A model generated the notes under the pieces. That model had not been told where the DNA came from. It ran no database searches and was given only the letters and a program-made list of their open reading frames with translations. DNA of 11,985 nucleotides from Bacteroidales bacterium. Lineage in GTDB: Bacteria > Bacteroidota > Bacteroidia > Bacteroidales > UBA10428. The first letter of the stretch is position 1, and each line of letters starts with the position of its first letter. The DNA lies in assembly GCA_016926235.1 (NCBI GenBank), contig JAFGOZ010000093.1, positions 1 to 11,985 on the forward strand. Reading direction: 5' to 3'. The position numbers and the translations under genes are program-made. Shown one piece after another: positions 1-7,098 of the stretch.

Positions 1-93
1 CAGGATTATTTCTGGATAGAGGCTGACAGGTATGCGCGCAAGGTCATCCGGCAATGTTTTTCGAAACCCTTGACGGTAGCTACAACCAATTAA
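1..93 (+). CDS. Possible 3' end of an unidentified upstream gene (partial)
   Basis: Frame 1 is open from the first base for 30 codons and ends at TAA 91-93; the other two forward frames close within the first 25 bases. The stretch is visibly richer in G and C than the 500 bases that follow, which fits the end of a coding region. The visible tail is rich in Arg and Lys and ends SKPLTVATTN. I do not recognise a family. Thirty open codons can occur by chance, so this may also be non-coding. Confidence 0.25.
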   Translation, partial: QDYFWIEADRYARKVIRQCFSKPLTVATTN

Positions 94-107
94 TTCCCAT
101 TTACACC

Positions 108-124
108 GTACGATTTGTTCGTAC
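108..124. repeat. Short inverted repeat
   Basis: GTACGA (108-113) and its exact reverse complement TCGTAC (119-124) flank a 5-base spacer. It is the size of a regulator half-site pair or a small hairpin, but no T run follows, so it is not a usual terminator. It lies over 200 bases upstream of the likely promoter, so a link to the regulator gene is speculative. Confidence 0.3.
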
Positions 125-346
125 AATCAACGGTACTATTGTTTCAGCTACTTTTGTTTTAAACTCCTTGTTTAACAATATGTGCTTTATTATCTGAACA
201 ACCTGAACTCCTATATTAAACAATCCTATTAATTAAAGTGCTATGCCAAGCGGCAATTAAATAATTAAAACATATTAATAAATCAATATGATAAAGAGAT
301 TATGAGCAAGTATACTTATTGCAGGAAAATAAATAATAAAAAATGC

Positions 347-375
347 TTGACATAATTTAAATGAAACTATAAAAT
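347..375 (+). promoter_or_regulatory. Sigma-A-type promoter for the regulator gene and perhaps the cluster
   Basis: A consensus -35 box TTGACA (347-352) is followed after 17 bases by TAAAAT (370-375), a five-of-six match to the -10 consensus. The expected start of transcription is near 382, giving an untranslated leader of roughly 220 bases before the regulator start at 600. All genes downstream lie on the same strand with no clear terminator between them, so this promoter could serve the whole cluster. Confidence 0.55.
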
Positions 376-528
376 TAAAAAATTAAAGTTAATGTTAAAT
401 AATGATATGTTGATAATATTTGTATGTAGCTTTTAGGGAGTCGTATTTAAAAATATAATTATTTTATATTTTATTTATTCAGAAAGAAGATTGGTATAAA
501 TCGGCAATACTTGCTGGATAGATATGAG

Positions 529-603
529 ATGAATTTGGATGGTTTAATTTGTGTTGGTTTCAACAATAAAGATGAAGTTGATTATAATAATGGAATAAAA
601 TGA
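529..603 (+). CDS. Possible 24-codon leader ORF overlapping the regulator start
   Basis: ATG at 529 opens a 24-codon frame that ends with TGA at 601-603, overlapping the regulator ATG (600-602) as ATGA. The same frame is open without a start from 451. No strong ribosome binding site precedes the ATG, and the peptide (it begins MNLDGLICVGF) matches nothing I know. Because the regulator itself has only a weak binding site, a translated leader could feed ribosomes to it by coupling. It could also be the decayed 3' end of an older gene, or chance. Confidence 0.25.
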   Translation: MNLDGLICVGFNNKDEVDYNNGIK

Positions 604-1805
604 AAAAATTAGATAAAAAAATACCCAATAAATCCAAGAGAAAAAAGAAAGAAGACTTGGTTTTGGATGTATGTTCCACGCTTTTTTATAAAAATGGGTA
701 TGATGGTTCTAATATGAAAGAGATTGCGAAGATGGTGGGATTAACTGAACCTACTATTTATCAATATTTTGGAAGTAAGGAAGGTATTTTATTTTCTATC
801 GTGGAGAAGCATGTTTATGAATCAAATATACTTGTTCAAGAGCAACTTCAGGGTATAGCTGGTGCCTATAATAAATTAAGAAAGATTGTTTGGGTTCATC
901 TTCGATATAATGATTTGAATCGGGAATACATTTCTTTGATACTGCTTGAATGTCGTTCTAACCTAAATTTCTATCAATCAAATGCTTACAAGCAATTGCG
1001 GAAATATGCAGGCATATATTTATCTTTGATAGAAGAGGGCATAAGGGAGGGTGTTTTTCGATCAGATATAGATGCGCGTGTGGTTAGAGATATTATTCTG
1101 GGCACCCTGGATTTTGAGGCTTATACGGTGCTTGTAACTAAGGAAATACCGGAGGCGGCCCCGGATCATGAAGATATTATGCGATTATTTGATCGAATTC
1201 TTATGGAGCAAGATAAAGAAGGCAAACTTCAAGTGAACAAAAAACAAAGTATTCTTGATGCAGCTACTCGATTGTTTGCAGAAAAGGGCTATACCGCATC
1301 TACAATATTGCAGATTGCAAAAGCAGCAAAAGTATCAGAAGGTTTAGTTTATGAATATTTTAAGACAAAGGAAGATCTTTTAATTTCTTTAGCAGAAAAA
1401 CCTTTTAAAAATAATTTGAATAACTTGAATGAGATATTTGAAAAACCTACTAAGCTCGCGAAAGTAAGGCAGTTTATTCTTGAGCATTTCAGGTTATATT
1501 TAGATGATAAACACTTTTTAAAGGTGTATTTGCTTTTAATTCAATTAACTAAACGATTTTATGGAAGCAAAGCCTATGATGCTTGGATGGATTATATACA
1601 TGTTTTTGAGAAATTTGTTCAAGATGGCATCGATGATGGTGAAATTAGAGCTGATTGCAATGTGAGGATTTTTAGAAATATGTTTATTGGAACTTTTACA
1701 CACATGTGTTTGAGGTGGCTTGTAATAGATGAACCCGGAAATATTAATATGCTTGCTGAGAAAAGTGAGGCGATTGATTTGCTGGTTAGGTCAATAGAGA
1801 CTTAA
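600..1805 (+). CDS. Tandem (double) TetR/AcrR-family transcriptional regulator
   Basis: A predicted cytoplasmic DNA-binding repressor of 401 residues, about twice the usual 190-220. It holds two complete TetR-like units. Unit 1 (about 15-205) has a helix-turn-helix at about 37-58 with the classic TxxTIYxYFxSKEGIL pattern. Unit 2 (about 213-401) has another at about 233-257 (VSEGLVYEYFKTKEDLL). Each unit ends in a similar all-helical ligand domain with a matching (E/D)GIxxGxxR stretch (about 146-154 and 342-350), so the gene looks like a duplication and fusion, and the product a built-in pseudo-dimer. The start is fixed by the in-frame TAA at 588-590; the binding site (TGGA) is weak. Its position next to transport, ligase and beta-oxidation genes suggests it senses an acyl-CoA or the imported acid, as FadR-type TetR proteins do. 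The ligand is an inference. Confidence 0.88.
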   Translation: MKKLDKKIPNKSKRKKKEDLVLDVCSTLFYKNGYDGSNMKEIAKMVGLTEPTIYQYFGSKEGILFSIVEKHVYESNILVQEQLQGIAGAYNKLRKIVWVHLRYNDLNREYISLILLECRSNLNFYQSNAYKQLRKYAGIYLSLIEEGIREGVFRSDIDARVVRDIILGTLDFEAYTVLVTKEIPEAAPDHEDIMRLFDRILMEQDKEGKLQVNKKQSILDAATRLFAEKGYTASTILQIAKAAKVSEGLVYEYFKTKEDLLISLAEKPFKNNLNNLNEIFEKPTKLAKVRQFILEHFRLYLDDKHFLKVYLLLIQLTKRFYGSKAYDAWMDYIHVFEKFVQDGIDDGEIRADCNVRIFRNMFIGTFTHMCLRWLVIDEPGNINMLAEKSEAIDLLVRSIET

Positions 1806-1817
1806 TTAATTAAATAT

Positions 1818-1840
1818 ATTCAATTTAATATAAATTGAGT
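1818..1840. promoter_or_regulatory. Operator-like palindrome between regulator and transporter genes
   Basis: CAATTT (1821-1826) and AAATTG (1832-1837) are exact inverted arms around 5 bases; the symmetry extends outward to 1818-1840 with one G-T position. A 23-base imperfect palindrome is the right size for a TetR-family operator, and it contains TAATAT (1826-1831), which resembles a -10 box although no good -35 lies at the right distance. Assignment to the upstream regulator is inference; in DNA this AT-rich such symmetry also arises by chance. Confidence 0.3.
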
Positions 1841-1860
1841 GTAAATATTCAAAAAAGAAA

Positions 1861-1867
1861 AGGGAGG
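1861..1867 (+). promoter_or_regulatory. Ribosome binding site that fixes the binding-protein start
   Basis: AGGGAGG lies 6 bases before ATG 1874. An in-frame TTG at 1835 would add 13 residues in front of the signal peptide and has no binding site, so 1874 is preferred. Confidence 0.8.
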
Positions 1868-1873
1868 AAGCTT

Positions 1874-3259
1874 ATGTTTAATTTATTAAGGGAGTGTCTG
1901 TTTAAATTACGGCTGATAGTTCTAATCTGGTTATCAATTATTTTTTTATTTTGTTTTAGTATTGTTGATGTAAACGCTGCATCAGATAAATCAATCAAGG
2001 TTGGAGAACCTATCAAGATCGGTATATCAGGGCCAATGAAGTTTCCAGCCGGTGAGCATATGTGGATTGGGGCTCAAATAGCAGCTGAAGAAATTAATTC
2101 TAATGGTGGTATGTTAATAGGAGGAGAATTACGCGAAATTAAATTATTTAAGGCTGATTCAAATGAGTATTTGAGCATTCCTGACGCTGTAAGTGCTTTA
2201 GAAAGACTCATTGCAGTTAATAAGGTTGACTTTATTATTGGTGGAGCGAGGTCTGAAGCCATACTTGCTCAAATGGAGGTTATGGCTGACAATAAGGTTG
2301 TTTATATCATGTCTGGGGGGGGTAGTCCAAAACTTACTATGCAAATTGCAAAGGACTACGACAAATATAAATACTTTTTCCGAATGACAACTCCTCATGT
2401 TGGTAATCAAATAAAATCTCTCAGTGCTGCACTTAATGTATGTGGTGTAAAGATTCGAAAAGATTTGGGGATACAGACACCAAAGGTAGCGATTGTAATG
2501 GAAAAAATAGCAGCCGTTGATGCAATGATTGATGTTGCCGAGAAGACATTGCCACAAATAGGCATGGAAATTGTAGGCGTGTGGAGACCTTCGCCTACAG
2601 CGAATGATGTGACTGCAGAATTAACCGCAGTAAAAAATAGCGGAGCTCATATCATATTTACATGTACTACGGGACCGGTTGGAATAGTTTTAGCGAAACA
2701 ATGGGGGGAACTACAAATACCAGCTTTAATGATTGGTGTGAATGTTGAAGGACAAGTAAAGAGATACTGGGAAGCAACTGACGGAATGTGTGATTATGAG
2801 ATAATCCTTAATCCAGTAGTCCGTGCAAAAGTAACGGGAAGAACAATTTCTGTATATGACAAATATGTTGAGAAAACAGGCGATTATCCACTCTATACTG
2901 GGATAGGTGCATATGATGGGATTCAGGTGGTATTAGATGCTGCCCAAAGGGCTGGAACGTTTGAAAGTAATGCTTTGGTAGCAGCCCTAGAGAATACAGA
3001 TTATCTTGGTGTTGCAGGGCGGATTCAATTTTATCCAAGAAACCATCAAATTCCCCATGATTTAAAATATGGTTCCAAATCTTCCACCATTTTCGTTCAA
3101 CAATGGCGTAGTGGTGAGCTAGTGACTGTATGGCCTAATGGAGAAGCTCAGAATCCAGGGTTAGGCTTGGGTCCGGGTTGGGAAGGCGTAAGATTTGAGG
3201 GAACAGTTGATCCTGAATTACCACCAGTAATGATCAATTATTGGAAGGGGAAAAAATAA
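1874..3259 (+). CDS. Liv-type ABC transporter substrate-binding protein
   Basis: 461 residues from ATG 1874. The exported receptor captures the substrate and hands it to the LivHM permease. Residues 1-35 form a signal peptide: a basic start (RECLFKLR), about 20 hydrophobic residues (LIVLIWLSIIFLFCF...), then VNA before ASDKS, a good signal peptidase I site. No lipobox is seen around the lone Cys 27. The mature part begins with the family-typical IKIGISGP strand and continues as a two-lobed type I periplasmic binding fold (GAQIAAEEIN, then VDFIIGGARSE). At about 460 residues it is longer than classic LivK (about 350 mature) and more like the enlarged receptors found beside aromatic or fatty acid genes. 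It is first in the liv gene order, and the 101-base gap to livH holds a strong hairpin. The substrate is not readable; context favours a carboxylic acid over an amino acid. Confidence 0.9.
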   Translation: MFNLLRECLFKLRLIVLIWLSIIFLFCFSIVDVNAASDKSIKVGEPIKIGISGPMKFPAGEHMWIGAQIAAEEINSNGGMLIGGELREIKLFKADSNEYLSIPDAVSALERLIAVNKVDFIIGGARSEAILAQMEVMADNKVVYIMSGGGSPKLTMQIAKDYDKYKYFFRMTTPHVGNQIKSLSAALNVCGVKIRKDLGIQTPKVAIVMEKIAAVDAMIDVAEKTLPQIGMEIVGVWRPSPTANDVTAELTAVKNSGAHIIFTCTTGPVGIVLAKQWGELQIPALMIGVNVEGQVKRYWEATDGMCDYEIILNPVVRAKVTGRTISVYDKYVEKTGDYPLYTGIGAYDGIQVVLDAAQRAGTFESNALVAALENTDYLGVAGRIQFYPRNHQIPHDLKYGSKSSTIFVQQWRSGELVTVWPNGEAQNPGLGLGPGWEGVRFEGTVDPELPPVMINYWKGKK

Positions 3260-3270
3260 GATCAGCTGAA

Positions 3271-3305
3271 TTGCATGGTGATCTATTATCAAGATCACCA
3301 TGCAA
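3271..3305 (+). terminator. Perfect 14-bp hairpin between binding-protein and livH genes (attenuator or mRNA-stabilising element)
   Basis: TTGCATGGTGATCT (3271-3284) and AGATCACCATGCAA (3292-3305) are exact complements around a 7-base loop. Only a short TTTT follows several bases later (gaacttttaat), so termination is probably partial. Hairpins just after a binding-protein gene commonly protect its message or trim downstream transcription, so that the receptor is made in excess over the membrane parts. That role is inference; the hairpin itself is plain in the sequence. Confidence 0.75.
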
Positions 3306-3360
3306 GAACTTTTAATAACAAATTTATTGTTGGAATCAACTATAGCAAAGGTGGTTTTAG

Positions 3361-4242
3361 ATGAGTGGGACAATAATAAATATTCTAATTCATGGGATGA
3401 CATATGGTGGTATGATTGCAATTTTGGCTGTTGGTTTCTCACTAATTTTCGGGGTAGCCAAAATTGTTAATATGGCACATACGGCTTTTTATATGATTGC
3501 CTCTTTTATAATTTATATATCTACCAATAATCTAGGTTTGAATGTGGTTGTTTCTGCTATTTTAAGCATTTTGTTAACCTCCTTGATAGGAATTATTTGT
3601 TATAAGCTGTTTTTTGACAGAATAAAACAGCATGAAACTGCGGTAATGATTGTTTCAGTAGCTTTGGCATTGCTTTTTCAAGAGATTTTATTAATTATTT
3701 ATGGTGGTCACTATTATCGAGTTTCTTCATTTTTTTCTGGATTTTTAGATATAGGTAGTTCCAGAGTTACTTACAACCATATCTTTGCATTTGGTACTAG
3801 TTTGGCTGCTCTCGTTTGTTTATGGTATTGGTTAACAAAAACTAGGTTGGGAAACGCAATCAGATGTGTAGCTGAAGATCGTGAGATTGCTAATCTGGTT
3901 GGAATTAATGTTAGTCAAGTTTGTATGATCGTTATGGGGATATCTGCTGGGCTTGCAGCCTTGGGGGGCGTTGTTGTGGCTCCGATCTTTATGACGCACT
4001 CACTTATGTGGATGCAGCCTTTGGTAATGGTGCTCGCTGCGGTTGTTCTTGGAGGTTTGGGAAGTATCAAAGGAAGTGTAATCGCAGCTTTTATCATTGG
4101 TCTATCGGAAAGTTCAATCATTTTTTTGGTTCCTGGTGGCAGCTTTTTAAGAGGTGCTGTCTCACTGTCATTAATGGTTATAGTGTTAATAATTAGGCCT
4201 GAAGGTTTATATGGTGTTGCATTTGAAGAGGAGAGGCTCTAA
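3361..4242 (+). CDS. livH: Liv-type ABC transporter permease LivH
   Basis: One of two membrane subunits forming the channel of a branched-chain-amino-acid-type ABC importer. The 293 residues, a normal family length, form about eight hydrophobic segments. The conserved LivH N-terminal region is present (about 24-47: GFSLIFGVAKIVNMAHTAF), as is the cytoplasmic coupling loop with the EAA-like stretch at about 165-182 (NAIRCVAEDREIANLVG) followed by the Gly-rich helix near 195-204. The start ATG has AAAGGTGG 6 bases upstream. The stop shares one base with the livM start (TAATG), so the two are translationally coupled. Its hydrophobic core makes the family call firm; the transported compound is unknown. 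Confidence 0.93.
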   Translation: MSGTIINILIHGMTYGGMIAILAVGFSLIFGVAKIVNMAHTAFYMIASFIIYISTNNLGLNVVVSAILSILLTSLIGIICYKLFFDRIKQHETAVMIVSVALALLFQEILLIIYGGHYYRVSSFFSGFLDIGSSRVTYNHIFAFGTSLAALVCLWYWLTKTRLGNAIRCVAEDREIANLVGINVSQVCMIVMGISAGLAALGGVVVAPIFMTHSLMWMQPLVMVLAAVVLGGLGSIKGSVIAAFIIGLSESSIIFLVPGGSFLRGAVSLSLMVIVLIIRPEGLYGVAFEEERL

Positions 4243-5321
4243 TGTTCTATTATCTTAAAATTCTAAATCATATTTTTAAAAGTGAAATTCTTGAGATTCC
4301 TGGTAGAGTGATTGCCTTTGTTTTTCTAATAATGTTATTAGTCGTTCCTGTATTTACTGATCATCCCTATGTGTTGAGGGTTCTGACACTAACAGCAATA
4401 TATGCAATTTATGCTGCTAGTTGGGATGTGTTGGCTGGGTTTACAGGTCAAATAAATTTAGGACAAGCCCTTTTTTTTGGAGTATCCGCCTATGCTGGTG
4501 CCAAGTTGAATTTATGCTTTGACTTATCACCATGGATAACAATTCCTGTAGGTGGTATAGTGGCAGTCGTAATTGGCTTGATTGCTGCCCTTCCTGCTTT
4601 AAGGCTAAGAGGTTTTTATCTGGCTTTGGTAACTCTTGCATTGCCGGTTATCCTTATCGGGATAATTTTTATCTTTCCTGATTTTACTGGTGGTGAGTTG
4701 GGTCTCTACGGGATTGATCGGCTTTCAAACTCAATAGTGCTTACTTATTATATTACAATGATAGTAATGCTTGTATCGGTATTTGCCATGTATAAATTTA
4801 CGGATGATGAAAGTAAATATATCAGAACGGGTATTATTCTGCATGCGATTCGAGAAGATGAGATAACCGCCAGAGCATCAGGGATCAATACTACGAGTTA
4901 TAAAATGATGGCTTTTGCTTTAAGTGGCTTTTTTGCCGGGATAGCCGGAGGATTGTATGCACATTATATGAAAATTGTTGGCCCTTCAACGCTTGAACTC
5001 TTTTTTTCCTTTCAAGCAATCCTCTGGACCGTTTTTGGTGGGATGGCGACAATTTATGGTGCTGTAGTTGGAGTATATATATTATATCCGTTGACAGAGT
5101 TTATTCGGATTCTGCCTCATGTTGAAGATTTCAGGTTTATTCTGCTTTCGGTGTTACTTATTCTAGTTCTCCTATTTATGCCGGAAGGTTTATCTCCCTG
5201 GGTTCGTGATAAGATCGAAATCAGATGTCCTCGTTGCAAACTTATCAATGTGATTACCCGTAAAAACTGCAGAGCTTGTAGAGCACCCCTGCATTTAACT
5301 AAAGAACAAGATATTTCTTAG
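4242..5321 (+). CDS. livM: Liv-type ABC transporter permease LivM with a C-terminal zinc-ribbon-like tail
   Basis: Second permease subunit, 359 residues. The LivM core spans about 20-318: the signature near 58-87 (SWDVLAGFTGQINLGQALFF), the coupling loop near 199-217 (HAIREDEITARASGIN), then the Gly-rich GFFAGIAGG segment. After the usual C-terminal MPEGL (313-317) the protein continues for about 40 polar residues carrying four cysteines, C329, C332, C343 and C346, as CPRC-x10-CRAC. This is the spacing of a small zinc-binding knuckle, and it should lie in the cytoplasm beside the ATPases. That tail is not part of ordinary LivM and may act as a redox or metal sensor, or as a docking piece for the ligase encoded next; both roles are guesses. 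Its binding site GAGGAGAGG lies within the end of livH. Confidence 0.93.
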   Translation: MFYYLKILNHIFKSEILEIPGRVIAFVFLIMLLVVPVFTDHPYVLRVLTLTAIYAIYAASWDVLAGFTGQINLGQALFFGVSAYAGAKLNLCFDLSPWITIPVGGIVAVVIGLIAALPALRLRGFYLALVTLALPVILIGIIFIFPDFTGGELGLYGIDRLSNSIVLTYYITMIVMLVSVFAMYKFTDDESKYIRTGIILHAIREDEITARASGINTTSYKMMAFALSGFFAGIAGGLYAHYMKIVGPSTLELFFSFQAILWTVFGGMATIYGAVVGVYILYPLTEFIRILPHVEDFRFILLSVLLILVLLFMPEGLSPWVRDKIEIRCPRCKLINVITRKNCRACRAPLHLTKEQDIS

Positions 5322-5385
5322 GAAATAAATTAAGGCAAGGATTGAAAGTCAATAAATCTCAATAAAAAAGAATAGATGAAAATAT

Positions 5386-5392
5386 AAGGAGG
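5386..5392 (+). promoter_or_regulatory. Ribosome binding site that favours the second ATG of the ligase gene
   Basis: AAGGAGG directly touches the ATG at 5393 but stands 6 bases before the in-frame ATG at 5399. Normal spacing favours 5399 as the start. Confidence 0.65.
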
Positions 5393-5398
5393 ATGTCG

Positions 5399-7096
5399 AT
5401 GAAATCACCATATGAAGAAAAGATTTGGATTAAAAACTATCCATCTGATATGCTGGCAGAAATAGATATACCTGTTAAATCTGTTAATGAAATTTTTGAT
5501 GAGGTGGCTGAAAAATATAAAAACAGAGATGCGATTATTTTTTATGGAAATACAATTAATTTTAAAACACTACATGATAAGGTGATGAGGCTGGCAACAG
5601 CTCTTCACGATTTGGGCGTCAGGAAGGGAGATCGAGTGGCGTTTGTGTTGTTAAACTCGCCCGAACACATCATTGCCTTATTAGCAACATTGAGGATAGG
5701 TGCGGTTTGTACTCCGGTCAGCCCGGTGTATGTCTCATCGGAAATAAAACATCAATTAGAAGACAGCGGTGCGCAGTTCCTTATCTGCCAGGATATTTTA
5801 TACAGTGCTGTGGAAAAAACAGGTTATGAATTCAAACAAATTATCTTGACAAATATTACTGAATCACTGCCAAAACTTAAAAAAATATTAGGTAGTACAA
5901 TACTCAAAGGTGTATATCAAAAAATGGCAGCACCGCCAGTTGAGATTTATAACCGGTCAAGTTTCCATGAATTCCAGGATCTGATAAAAAAATATCAACC
6001 CAATCCTCCGGTTGTAGAAATTGATCCTATGGAAGACATTGTTACACTTCCATATACCGGGGGAACGACGGGGAAACCCAAAGGAGTTATGATCACTCAT
6101 TATAATATCGTTGCTAACGTCAAGCAATTATTTACCCATATTTCAGTTCTTGAAGAGGGAAATGAAGTTTGGATCAGTTATATGCCCTTTTATCATGCTG
6201 CGGGCCAGGTAGTAACGGTGCTGAATTCCATAATGCATGGATTTACCATGGTTGTTTTAACAAATCCTGATGTTGATGAAATTCTTTATTCTATAATGAG
6301 ATACAAATCCAAGATCTTTTTTGGCGCTCCTACTATGTATGAAATTCTAAAAGATTATAAAAAGACAGATAGAGTTGACTGGAAGTCGCTCAAAATATTG
6401 ATATCTGGTGCGGATGCACTGCATGAATATACTGCAAAAGATTGGAAAGATCGTACAGGGGCGGATATTTGCGAAGGCTTTGGTCAGACAGAGACTTCGT
6501 CTACTACTCATTTAGCATTTCCAGGAAAAGTTAGGATTGGTTCGGTAGGTCTTCCTTTACCGAATACTTTAGCCGCAATTGTTGATCCCGACAAAGATGA
6601 ATATATGCCAATAAATGAGATCGGAGAAATTGTAGTCAATGGTCCACAGTTAACTAAAGGCTATTGGAAGAATCCACAGGCGACTCAAGATTGTGTTTCA
6701 GAAATGAACGGGATTAAGTGGTGGAGAACAGGGGATCTGGGATATATGGATGAGGATGGGTTTTTCTATGTTTATGATAGAAAACGAGACTTAATAAAAT
6801 ACAAGGGCCTGCGGGTATTTGCCCGTGAAGTGGAGGAAGTGATTAAAATCCATCCGAAGGTGAAAGAAGTTGGAATTATTGGAGTGCCGGATCAAAAAGT
6901 TGGTCAGAATGTTAAGGCCATGATTGTATTGGAAACTGATGCTCGGGGAAACTTGTCAGAACAGGACATCATTGATTTTTGTAAAGACAAACTAACCCCG
7001 TACAAAATTCCAAAAATAATTGAATTTGTCGGCGAGGTTCCCAAGACTGATATTGGAAAGGTTTCACGCAGAGAATTGAGAGAAGAGGAGGAATGA
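5399..7096 (+). CDS. Acyl-CoA synthetase (AMP-forming, class I adenylate-forming ligase)
   Basis: Activates a carboxylic acid with ATP and CoA to the acyl-CoA, AMP and pyrophosphate, probably in the cytoplasm at the membrane as substrate enters. From ATG 5399 it has 565 residues, normal for FadD-like ligases. Visible motifs in order: the phosphate-binding loop TGGTTGKPKG (220-229), FGQTETS (361-367), TGDLG near 444, the hinge region YDRKRDLIKYKG (459-470), and the C-terminal catalytic Lys in TDIGKVSRREL (K554). All key residues appear intact. The gene sits between livM and livG, and its last bases overlap the ATG at 7093 (ATGA), so uptake and activation are encoded as one unit. Medium- or long-chain, aromatic or alicyclic acids are all possible; the sequence does not say which. 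ATG 5393 would add two residues. Confidence 0.92.
   Translation: MKSPYEEKIWIKNYPSDMLAEIDIPVKSVNEIFDEVAEKYKNRDAIIFYGNTINFKTLHDKVMRLATALHDLGVRKGDRVAFVLLNSPEHIIALLATLRIGAVCTPVSPVYVSSEIKHQLEDSGAQFLICQDILYSAVEKTGYEFKQIILTNITESLPKLKKILGSTILKGVYQKMAAPPVEIYNRSSFHEFQDLIKKYQPNPPVVEIDPMEDIVTLPYTGGTTGKPKGVMITHYNIVANVKQLFTHISVLEEGNEVWISYMPFYHAAGQVVTVLNSIMHGFTMVVLTNPDVDEILYSIMRYKSKIFFGAPTMYEILKDYKKTDRVDWKSLKILISGADALHEYTAKDWKDRTGADICEGFGQTETSSTTHLAFPGKVRIGSVGLPLPNTLAAIVDPDKDEYMPINEIGEIVVNGPQLTKGYWKNPQATQDCVSEMNGIKWWRTGDLGYMDEDGFFYVYDRKRDLIKYKGLRVFAREVEEVIKIHPKVKEVGIIGVPDQKVGQNVKAMIVLETDARGNLSEQDIIDFCKDKLTPYKIPKIIEFVGEVPKTDIGKVSRRELREEEE
7086..7091 (+). promoter_or_regulatory. Ribosome binding site relevant to the livG start
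   Basis: AGGAGG ends one base before ATG 7093 but seven bases before in-frame GTG 7099. Spacing therefore favours the GTG, although the ATG forms the usual ATGA overlap with the ligase stop. Confidence 0.5.
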
Positions 7097-7098
7097 TT

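Larger units (their letters stand above)
94..599. other. AT-rich intergenic leader before the regulator gene
   Basis: About 500 bases without a full gene. The first 150 bases are of mixed composition; from about 230 onward the sequence is extremely A+T rich. It contains a small inverted repeat (108-124), a 10-base palindrome AAGTATACTT (308-317), a good sigma-A-like promoter (347-375) and a short leader ORF (529-603). I see no tRNA, rRNA, recognisable riboswitch, or intrinsic terminator with a GC stem and T run. Confidence 0.6.

Noticed and set aside
168..223. TTGTTTAA and TTAAACAA as a possible hairpin or terminal repeat
   Set aside because: Only 8 bp, entirely low complexity, with a 40-base spacer; expected by chance in DNA this AT-rich. 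No transposase is seen.
1..599. CRISPR array, tRNA or riboswitch in the long leader
   Set aside because: No repeated spacer-length units, no cloverleaf with a T-loop, and no recognisable aptamer core were seen.
1835..1873. In-frame TTG start 13 codons upstream of the binding protein ATG
   Set aside because: It has no ribosome binding site, would put charged residues before a normal signal peptide, and AGGGAGG is ideally spaced to ATG 1874.
2074..3038. Reverse-strand open frames across the binding protein gene
   Set aside because: They lie fully inside a well-supported gene, lack binding sites and show no recognisable protein features; the same holds for the other antisense frames along the window.
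3921..4196. Second forward frame of 91 codons within livH
   Set aside because: Cys/Trp-rich, atypical composition, no binding site; it is a shadow of the livH membrane-protein frame.
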